From Oscillospiraceae bacterium (GTDB lineage Bacteria; Bacillota; Clostridia; Oscillospirales; Ruminococcaceae), in contig CAAGCE010000202.1 in the NCBI GenBank assembly GCA_900768245.1, forward strand, positions 1-9,712: DNA of 9,712 nucleotides, in the 5' to 3' direction. Positions 1 to 5,731 of the stretch are shown here, piece after piece (the first letter of the stretch is position 1; every line of letters starts with the position of its first letter). The notes below the pieces were generated by a model. The model made no database searches, was not told the DNA's origin, and saw nothing but the letters and a program-made list of their open reading frames with translations. Made by a program: the position numbers and the translations under genes.

Positions 1-8
1 AGGTTTTG

Positions 9-40
9 TGCCTTGAAATTGAGTTTTGCGGCATTTTTTT
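9..40 (+). terminator. Possible intrinsic terminator of an upstream gene off the left edge
   Basis: TGCC at 9-12 pairs with GGCA at 30-33. The interior pairs imperfectly (GAAA against TTTT with wobbles), and the stem is followed directly by seven T at 34-40. The gene it would terminate is outside the window. The stem is weak, so the call rests mainly on the T-tract and on the analogy with the right-hand end of the window, where the same repeat also starts at a terminator T-tract. Confidence 0.4.
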
Positions 41-228
41 ATTTTTTTATTTGGACGCGCCCAAGAAGGTGCGAACCTCAAAGATAGCAGCCGCGCCGGC
101 AGCACGGCACAAAACCGGCGGAGCCAAACAAAAGTAACAACACACCCATATAAAAGTTTCGGTCAAGCCTTTTCAAAGGCTTGCAGGGTCGAGGGACAGC
201 GTCCTCGTCGCTCCCGCAGGAGCGAAAC
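41..228. repeat. Dispersed structured intergenic repeat, left copy
   Basis: Bases 41-183 match 9571-9712 at the other end of the window. The last 63 bases (121-183) are identical to 9650-9712 at 61 positions. The first about 45 bases differ by two substitutions and one single-base deletion before a more diverged middle part (about 84-120). The element forms three hairpins in a row: CAAGCCTTT/AAAGGCTTG (164-172/175-183), CGAGG(G)AC/GTCCTCG (190-197/201-207, one bulged G) and CGCTCC/GGAGCG with a CGCA loop (209-214/219-224). Only the first hairpin is visible in the right copy because the window ends there. An open frame crosses the left copy, but the right copy shifts that frame by one base and then has a TGA in it, so the repeat is not protein-coding. 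The true right border cannot be fixed from this window. Confidence 0.85.
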
Positions 229-295
229 ACCCCAAGCGCATTCTAACAGAGAAAGCAAAACAAAAAGAAGCAAAGCAAAAGTAAAAAATCCCAAA

Positions 296-377
296 AGCGC
301 AATGCAGCCAAAAAAGTTGGTACAACAGATGTAACGTCAGTTACAATCTTAACTGACTCAATAATCTGCATTGCGCT
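296..377. repeat. Long inverted repeat with nested hairpins
   Basis: AGCGCAATGCAG at 296-307 is perfectly complementary to CTGCATTGCGCT at 366-377. Inside lie CCAA/TTGG (308-311/317-320) and two mutually exclusive hairpins: GTAAC/GTTAC (331-335/340-344) and GTCAGTT/AACTGAC (336-342/351-357). As RNA or single-stranded DNA the whole 82 bases would fold into a branched structure. No transposase or target-site duplication is evident, so whether this is a MITE-like element, the far end of the left repeat, or a structured RNA is open. Confidence 0.6.
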
Positions 378-407
378 GATTCTATCCAAATTAAGCAAAA
401 GTAACCC

Positions 408-447
408 TTTTCCAAATTTGCGAGCGAAGCAGAGCAAATTTGGAAAA
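408..447. repeat. Perfect 13-bp inverted repeat
   Basis: TTTTCCAAATTTG at 408-420 is the exact reverse complement of CAAATTTGGAAAA at 435-447, separated by 14 bases. The right arm is also the first unit of the tandem array that follows, and a second identical arm at 465-477 could pair with the left arm instead. It is AT-rich with no proper T-tract, so a terminator role is unlikely. Confidence 0.6.
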
Positions 448-553
448 CAAAGCAAACTCATAAGCAAATTTGGAAAACAAAGCAAATCATAAGCGAGTTA
501 AATTCCGCAACAAAGCAAACTCATAAGCAAATTTTGAAAACAAAGCAAAAGTA
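433..553. repeat. Degenerate A-rich tandem array, four units
   Basis: Units of about 28-34 bases start at 433, 463, 492 and 526. Each ends in a variant of ACAAAGCAAA plus TCATA, and three contain AGCAAATTTGGAAAA or a one-base variant. The first two units are identical except for one missing C. The third is the most diverged. There are no unique spacers, so it is not a CRISPR array. It is probably a product of replication slippage or stacked partial repeats. Confidence 0.65.
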
Positions 554-602
554 CAATTTCAATCAAGCTGTGCAGTATATCATAAACAGCCACATTCAAG
601 GC

Positions 603-621
603 GGGAAGGGAACCCCTTCCC
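603..621. repeat. GC-rich hairpin, GGGAAGGG/CCCTTCCC
   Basis: An 8-bp perfect stem (603-610/614-621) with a 3-base loop sits alone in otherwise AT-rich DNA. Similar C/G-tract hairpins ending in CCTAC (or starting GTAGGGG on the other strand) are, from memory, common intergenic repeats in gut Clostridia; that link is an inference. There is no T-tract beside it. Confidence 0.45.
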
Positions 622-651
622 CTACAAAATCAACGGCATATTTGATCGTAT

Positions 652-677
652 CCGCCAAATAAAACCGCCAAATAAAA
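652..677. repeat. Perfect 13-bp tandem duplication
   Basis: CCGCCAAATAAAA occurs twice without a gap (652-664 and 665-677). The pair is bracketed by a short inverted repeat, TCGTAT (646-651) and ATACGA (679-684). No function is recognised. Confidence 0.7.
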
Positions 678-730
678 TATACGAACATACCTTGCTGTAT
701 TTCGCTTTGCAAAGACCCAATGCCCTCAGT

Positions 731-756
731 AAAAGCCAATGCTATGCAGGCTTTTT
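731..756 (+). terminator. Isolated terminator-like hairpin
   Basis: AAAAGCC (731-737) pairs with GGCTTTT (749-755). Inside is a second short stem, TGC/GCA (740-742/746-748), around a TAT loop with AA bulged. Five T (752-756) follow the stem on the + strand, and four T would follow it on the - strand. No gene ends immediately upstream on either strand, so it may end an unannotated transcript or be relic sequence. Confidence 0.4.
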
Positions 757-912
757 GAAAACGTCTGCCGCAGTTACAAGCAAAAGCCGGCAGCCTAAAG
801 ATAAAAAATCAGAAACCTTGCACAGTAACATTATATCACATCGGTTGCAAAAAAGCAACTGCATTTTAAAATTTAGTTTCATTAAAGCACCAAAGCTTGA
901 ACAGCATATCAT

Positions 913-946
913 TTGACATATTATACCATTTACATATGGTATAATA
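913..946 (+). promoter_or_regulatory. Palindromic promoter/operator region of spoIIE
   Basis: A perfect 11-bp inverted repeat, TATTATACCAT (919-929) and ATGGTATAATA (936-946) separated by 6 bases, carries an extended -10 element (TG at 937-938, TATAAT at 940-945). Because the repeat is perfect, it places the same element on the opposite strand (TATAAT at 925-920). A consensus TTGACA lies at 913-918. It is 21 bases from TATAAT, which is too far, but 16 bases from an alternative -10 TATGGT (935-940). Transcription would start about 30-35 bases before the spoIIE ATG. The dyad overlapping the core promoter suggests a dimeric regulator site. The promoter call is fairly safe; the operator role is inferred. 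Confidence 0.6.
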
Positions 947-981
947 CATAATAATTATTACTGTAAAGGACTGTTCATATT

Positions 982-3336
982 ATGATACTTAAAGAAAAGG
1001 ACGTAAAAAATGCTGAGATCAATGCCGAGCCGCACAGGGAAAAGGAAATGCGGCAGACTAAACCGAAAGGAGCTGCCGCAGTCATAGCCGTGATGATCAG
1101 CACAGTAAGCGGAGCTGTGCTGTGCGGTGCTGCAGGAGGCGGTGCGGGACTTCCCGTGTGTGCGGCACTTGCGGCGGTGCTTTCTCCCGTTTACGGTGTG
1201 TGCGTTTTCGTTGGAAGTGCGGCAGCGTACCTCGCCTTCGGTGTGACGGATAAATTTGCGGCGGACATAATCGCAATGCCGCTGCTTGTCTGCGTGAGGT
1301 TCTTTGCCGAAATGATACTGAAAGGCAGACCCTCTTCAAGGGCTTCGGCTGCTATGGCAGGGATCGTTTATTTTCTCGGCGGAACAGCTGCGGCTTTTGC
1401 CTCAAAGCTTACATTTACCCTTATGCTGGCTGTCTTTTTCCGTGGAATTATATGCGGTGCTGTGGCATACTTTGCGGCGGAATGTGCGGAGGACGTCATA
1501 AGCTGCGGACGTATCGGCGTGACAGGTGAAAAAGGCATTGGAACGGCAGTTTTATATGTCCTCGCCATAGCCGCTCTGAGCTGTGCAAGGGCAGGGAATT
1601 TCTGCGTCGGACGTGCTGCGGGCATTTTTGTTATACTTGCGGCAGGCTGCAGATTCGGCAGCGGCGGAAGTGCGGCGGCAGGTGCTCTTACCGCCCTCGG
1701 CATAATTCTCGGTGAGGCGGAAGGCACAGACCTTTCGGATATGGTGAGAAGCTCTGCGCTTATGACCTGTTCGGGTCTTGTTTCAGGGTGCTTTTCAAGG
1801 CGGGGAAGAACTGCGGCGGCTGTTTCATATGCCACTTCCATACTTGTGCTGATGCTTTTTATGGGCAGGCTTCAATGGGCAGCGGCTCTTATGACCGATA
1901 CGGGCATTGCTGCGCTGCTTTACTGCTTTATCCCCGACAGACTTTATCTCAAAGCTGTGAACGGTGTGTCAAGACCCTGCTCCGCTGCGGTAAGATACTG
2001 CGGTGACGGTGCTGCGTTTGCCGCTTATGCTCTCGGAGGGATCAGGGGCAACGTTTCAAAGGCTGCCGATATTCTCGGAAATAATGTTAAGGAGCGCAGT
2101 GCCAATGATATTACTGATGAGGTCTGCCGCAAGGTTTGCTGCAAGGTATGCACGGAATGCCGCAGCTGTGACTTTTGCTGCAAGGGCAGCGGCAGCCGCA
2201 GAAAATATGTATTCCCGACAGTTATACGTCTGCTCTCGGCTAAAGGCTTCATTACAGAAAAGGAGCTGCCGAAGGCTGTTGAGGGCTGTACAAAAAAGAC
2301 TGAATTAGCCGACTGCTTCAATGATGAATACCGCCGCATCGGTATGGAACAGCGGCTCTCCGAAACTGTTGAGGGTATGTGGGACAATCTCTGCGAGCAG
2401 CTTTCCGCCGAGGAGGATATGCTCAGAGAAATGGGCGGACGCTGCGGCGGAGGACGTACATATGATGACAGCCTTTCCGAACGTGTTGTATGCCTTATTG
2501 AAAAATACGGCGGAAAGGACCCGTCGGCTGCGGTATATTTTGACGCCTGTGCGCATATTTATGTGTCATGCTTTTTCTGCCGTCAGCTTGATATATCGGT
2601 GGAAAGGTTCACGGAAAAGCTCAGTGCTGTGACGGACCGTGACCTTGAAGCTCCCGAAACTGTCTGCGAGAACGGTACGATATGCCTGCGCTGGCACGAA
2701 ATACCCGTATTTGCCATCGAAGAGGGGAAAGCTGTGCTCTGCGGCAGAGAGGATATAAGCGGCGACAGCTCATGCAGATTTTACGACGGATTCGGAAATG
2801 TATACTATATAATATCTGACGGAATGGGCAGCGGAAAAAGAGCCGCTCTTGAAAGCAGTATGACCGTTTCAATGCTCATAAGACTGATAAAAGCGGGGGT
2901 AGGTCTTGAATCGGCTGTGAAAAAAGTAAATCTTATGCTTCTTGCCAAATCGGGGGACGAGGTCTTTGCCACTGCGGACATACTCTGTATAAATCTTTTC
3001 AGCGGACGTGCCGACACGCTCAAACTCGGTGCTGCTCAGACGCTTTTTAAAACAGGCGGAGTTGTCAAGGCTGTTGAGAGCCGTTCTCTGCCGCTGGGGA
3101 TAATCGTTCCTGCTCAGTTTGAACACAGAACGCTCCACCTTTCCGACGGTGACTGCGCCGTTATGTTCAGCGACGGTATAAGGGAGGAAAGCTTCCCCAA
3201 GGTAAGAGAGCTTATGCTCAGCGACGGCTATTCCCCTCAGAGATGCGCCGACGCTGTTGCTGAATACGGAAAGGACATTGACCCCTCCCACGCTGACGAT
3301 AAGACAGTTTATGTTGTTAAACTTCACAAAATATGA
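982..3336 (+). CDS. spoIIE: Stage II sporulation protein E (PP2C-type serine phosphatase)
   Basis: The protein is 784 aa, close to the roughly 820 aa of the Bacillus protein. In that family SpoIIE sits in the polar septum membrane, assists septum formation with FtsZ and dephosphorylates the anti-anti-sigma factor SpoIIAA, which frees sigma-F in the forespore. A basic/acidic cytoplasmic head (1-30) leads into about ten hydrophobic segments (31-317), a central linker region (318-545) and a C-terminal PP2C domain (about 550-784). The metal-binding aspartates are visible as ISGDS (D595), SDGMG (D613), FSDG (D731) and ADD (D772/773). The 18- and 118-residue spacings between the first three match those I recall for B. 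subtilis (D610, D628, D746). An odd feature is eight cysteines within residues 382-400. The ATG follows AAAGGA (965-970) by 11 bases. Two TGA stops lie in tandem at the end. It is separated from glgB by 237 bp and is likely monocistronic. Confidence 0.93.
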   Translation: MILKEKDVKNAEINAEPHREKEMRQTKPKGAAAVIAVMISTVSGAVLCGAAGGGAGLPVCAALAAVLSPVYGVCVFVGSAAAYLAFGVTDKFAADIIAMPLLVCVRFFAEMILKGRPSSRASAAMAGIVYFLGGTAAAFASKLTFTLMLAVFFRGIICGAVAYFAAECAEDVISCGRIGVTGEKGIGTAVLYVLAIAALSCARAGNFCVGRAAGIFVILAAGCRFGSGGSAAAGALTALGIILGEAEGTDLSDMVRSSALMTCSGLVSGCFSRRGRTAAAVSYATSILVLMLFMGRLQWAAALMTDTGIAALLYCFIPDRLYLKAVNGVSRPCSAAVRYCGDGAAFAAYALGGIRGNVSKAADILGNNVKERSANDITDEVCRKVCCKVCTECRSCDFCCKGSGSRRKYVFPTVIRLLSAKGFITEKELPKAVEGCTKKTELADCFNDEYRRIGMEQRLSETVEGMWDNLCEQLSAEEDMLREMGGRCGGGRTYDDSLSERVVCLIEKYGGKDPSAAVYFDACAHIYVSCFFCRQLDISVERFTEKLSAVTDRDLEAPETVCENGTICLRWHEIPVFAIEEGKAVLCGREDISGDSSCRFYDGFGNVYYIISDGMGSGKRAALESSMTVSMLIRLIKAGVGLESAVKKVNLMLLAKSGDEVFATADILCINLFSGRADTLKLGAAQTLFKTGGVVKAVESRSLPLGIIVPAQFEHRTLHLSDGDCAVMFSDGIREESFPKVRELMLSDGYSPQRCADAVAEYGKDIDPSHADDKTVYVVKLHKI

Positions 3337-3365
3337 TGAAACTGACTTTTTTCATAGGGTATTTT

Positions 3366-3426
3366 AGCCAAAAATTATGGAAAATATTAATAATTTATCG
3401 CCGCTTTCCGGTTGGCTGCCCTTTTT
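3366..3426 (+). terminator. Weak stem-loop after spoIIE
   Basis: AGCCAA (3366-3371) pairs with TTGGCT (3412-3417), and inside it GGAAA (3379-3383) pairs with TTTCC (3405-3409). GCCC and a run of five T (3422-3426) follow. The stem is interrupted by large internal loops, so it is at best a poor intrinsic terminator. I see no better one in the 237-bp gap between spoIIE and glgB. Confidence 0.25.
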
Positions 3427-3514
3427 AAAATGGGTGAATTGCAATTATTTTGTTGACTTTGCATAAATTTGATATGCCTTTTACGTTTGATATATAAAAC
3501 TATAACAAAAACAC

Positions 3515-3543
3515 TTGAAATGTGATACATAATCTGTTAAAAT
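3515..3543 (+). promoter_or_regulatory. Sigma-A-type promoter of the glgBCDA operon
   Basis: TTGAAA (3515-3520) and TAAAAT (3538-3543) are separated by the ideal 17 bases, and a TG at 3535-3536 gives an extended -10. The predicted start near 3550 leaves a leader of only about 24 bases, containing the ribosome binding site AAGGAG (3560-3565) 8 bases before the glgB ATG. The match to the vegetative consensus argues that the glycogen genes can be expressed outside sporulation. A separate TTGACT at 3453-3458 has no well-placed partner. Confidence 0.7.
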
Positions 3544-3573
3544 ATAAATATAAAAAAATAAGGAGCACATTGT

Positions 3574-5709
3574 ATGTCTGACACAAGAAGTAATTTTTCC
3601 GACGGATACGATTTTCCGCTGCATATATTCCACGAAGGCAGAAATTATGACGCTTTTGAATTTTTCGGTGCTCATAAGGGCGTTTGTGACGGCAGGGAAG
3701 GCGTATTTTTCAGAGTCTGGGCGCCTAACGCAAGGTCAGTTTCCCTCGTAGGCGACTTCAATAACTGGGACAGAAATATGAACCCTATGACACGCCTTTC
3801 GGACAATACGGTATGGGAGATATTCCTTGAAAATGTAGAACGCTATTTTACATATAAATATAGTATCGAAACCGCTCATTGCAGCGTTGTTTTAAAGGCT
3901 GACCCTTACGGTACTCATATGGAAACACGTCCTGCGACAGCTTCAAAATATTTTGACATTGACGGCTTCGGATGGACCGATGAAAAATGGTATAAGAAAA
4001 AATCGGAAACAAATGTATATAAAAGCCCGATGAATATTTATGAGGTGCATCTCGGTTCATGGCGCACATATGAAAACGGCGATCCTTTTGACTATGTTAA
4101 ATTTGCCGAGGAAATAGTCCCATATCTGAAGTATATGAACTATACCCATATCGAGCTTATGCCGCTTGCCGAATATCCTTACGACGGTTCATGGGGCTAT
4201 CAGATAATCGGCTATTACGCACCGACATCACGATACGGTACACCGTTTGATTTTATGAAAATGATAGACATTTTCCATGAAAACAATATCGGTGTTATAC
4301 TTGACTGGGTGCCTGCACACTTCCCGAAGGACGCTGCGGGCTTATTTGAATTTGACGGCGACTGCTGCTATGAATACAGCGATCCTCTCAAAAAAGAACA
4401 CGCTGCATGGGGTACAAGAATTTTCGACTTCGGCAAAAATGAGGTGCGTTCATTCCTTATTTCCAATGCGATATACTGGATAGAAAAATTCCACGTTGAC
4501 GGTCTGAGAGTTGACGCAGTAGCTTCAATGCTTTACCTTAACTATGACAGACGTGACGGTGAATGGCGTCCGAACAAGGACGGCGGCATTGAGAACTATG
4601 AGGCTGTTGATTTCCTCAGAGCACTCAACACGGCTGTATTCGGACGGAATCCCGATGTTCTTATGGTCGCAGAAGAATCAACGGCATGGCCGCTTGTAAC
4701 AAAGCCTGCCGATGTCGGCGGTCTTGGATTCAACTTCAAGTGGAATATGGGCTGGATGAATGATATTCTTGACTATATGAAGCTTGACCCTATTTTCAGA
4801 GCAAATAATCACAACAAGCTTACCTTCTCGTTCTTTTACAGCTTCAGCGAAAACTACATCCTGCCTATCTCACACGACGAGGTAGTTCACGGAAAGGCTT
4901 CACTCTGGACAAAGATGAGCGGTACTTACATAACAGACAAATTCTCCACTCTCCGCACATTTATGGCTTATATGACGGCTCACCCCGGCAAAAAGCTCAG
5001 CTTTATGGGAAATGAGTTCGCTCAGAAAAATGAGTGGTACTATAAGAGAGGTCTTGACTGGGAGCTTCTTGAACTGCCAGAACACAAGCAGACTCAGGAT
5101 TTTAACCGTGACCTCAATAAATTCTACCTTGACAATCCGCCGCTCTGGCAGCACGATGATTCATGGGACGGCTTCTCATGGATATGCCATGACGACTATA
5201 TGCAGAGCGTTATCGCTTTCAGACGTATAGATGACAGCGGAAATGAAATAGTTGTCGTATGCAACTTTGTGCCTGTAAAGCGTGAAAACTACCGCATAGG
5301 TGTTCCTTATGCAGGTCAGTGGCAGCAGGTATTCTCCACCGATGATGTGAAATACGGCGGAACAGGTCTTGCTGACAATAAAAAGCGCAAGACTGAGGAT
5401 TATTCGATGCATGGCTATGAACAGTCCATAACAATTGATATTCCTGCACTTTCAGCTGTATTTTTCAAATATATCCCGCCTAAGAAGAGAAAGGCGAAAA
5501 CCGAAAATGTTATTGCCGATGCCGATAAAAAGGTATCGAAGAATAAAACTGTTTCAAAGAAATCAAAGGAGGAAAAGGCTGACGTAACCCCAAAGGCAAG
5601 ATCCGGTCCGAAGGCGGAAAAAGCTGCTCCGAAAACGCCGGAAAAGACGGCGGAAAAGGCAAATACCGCAAAAAAGACAGTTAAGACTACCAATAAAAAT
5701 ACAAAGTAA
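3574..5709 (+). CDS. glgB: 1,4-alpha-glucan branching enzyme (GH13) with lysine-rich C-terminal tail
   Basis: The 711-aa product cuts an alpha-1,4 glucan chain and transfers the fragment to form an alpha-1,6 branch (EC 2.4.1.18). A CBM48-type N-terminal domain (about 30-120, VWAPNA...VGDFNNW) precedes the GH13 barrel. The barrel shows region I DWVPAH (D244-H249), region II DGLRVDA with the nucleophile D314, region III AEEST with the acid/base glutamate (E367 or E368) and region IV SHDEVVHGK with D435. A C-terminal beta domain ends near IPP (634-636). The remaining 75 residues (637-711) are 23 Lys, mostly with Ala, Thr, Pro and Glu. They look disordered and H1-histone-like, and are not part of the usual roughly 630-aa enzyme. 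First gene of the operon; the stop lies 22 bases before the glgC ATG. Confidence 0.96.
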   Translation: MSDTRSNFSDGYDFPLHIFHEGRNYDAFEFFGAHKGVCDGREGVFFRVWAPNARSVSLVGDFNNWDRNMNPMTRLSDNTVWEIFLENVERYFTYKYSIETAHCSVVLKADPYGTHMETRPATASKYFDIDGFGWTDEKWYKKKSETNVYKSPMNIYEVHLGSWRTYENGDPFDYVKFAEEIVPYLKYMNYTHIELMPLAEYPYDGSWGYQIIGYYAPTSRYGTPFDFMKMIDIFHENNIGVILDWVPAHFPKDAAGLFEFDGDCCYEYSDPLKKEHAAWGTRIFDFGKNEVRSFLISNAIYWIEKFHVDGLRVDAVASMLYLNYDRRDGEWRPNKDGGIENYEAVDFLRALNTAVFGRNPDVLMVAEESTAWPLVTKPADVGGLGFNFKWNMGWMNDILDYMKLDPIFRANNHNKLTFSFFYSFSENYILPISHDEVVHGKASLWTKMSGTYITDKFSTLRTFMAYMTAHPGKKLSFMGNEFAQKNEWYYKRGLDWELLELPEHKQTQDFNRDLNKFYLDNPPLWQHDDSWDGFSWICHDDYMQSVIAFRRIDDSGNEIVVVCNFVPVKRENYRIGVPYAGQWQQVFSTDDVKYGGTGLADNKKRKTEDYSMHGYEQSITIDIPALSAVFFKYIPPKKRKAKTENVIADADKKVSKNKTVSKKSKEEKADVTPKARSGPKAEKAAPKTPEKTAEKANTAKKTVKTTNKNTK

Positions 5710-5731
5710 ATCCAACTGGGAGGAAAAAAGA

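Larger units (their letters stand above)
229..912. other. Gene-free, repeat-rich spacer upstream of spoIIE
   Basis: No reading frame here has a recognisable domain together with a credible ribosome binding site. Short frames exist on both strands, but they simply translate the repeats. The stretch is A-rich, with the recurring motif AGCAAAAGTA at 274-283, 394-403 and 544-553, and a related CAAAAGTAAC in the flanking repeat. It also holds the inverted and tandem repeats listed separately. A second small hairpin, GTTGC/GCAAC with an A6 loop, lies at 844-859. It most resembles a graveyard of small mobile or structured repeats, and I see no transposase fragment in it. Confidence 0.6.

Noticed and set aside
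26..334. 102-aa open frame over the left repeat
   Set aside because: It translates the hairpin repeat. The right copy has a one-base shift and then a TGA in the equivalent frame, there is no ribosome binding site, and the product is a basic low-complexity string.
243..485. 80-aa - strand frame with repeated CFPNLL motif
   Set aside because: The peptide repeat is only the reverse translation of the A-rich tandem array, with no start signals and no known domain.
433..553. Possible CRISPR array
   Set aside because: Units are unequal and contiguous with no unique spacers, and no cas gene is nearby.
755..769. Possible CcpA (cre) site, TGAAAACGTCTGCC
   Set aside because: It has about three mismatches at conserved positions and lies more than 200 bases from any gene start.
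692..916. 74-aa + strand frame upstream of spoIIE
   Set aside because: No ribosome binding site, no recognisable domain, and it runs through the terminator-like hairpin and into the promoter region.
3453..3476. Second promoter at TTGACT in the spoIIE-glgB gap
   Set aside because: No TATAAT-like hexamer lies at 16-18 bases; the closest candidates are at 12-14 or more than 20 bases.
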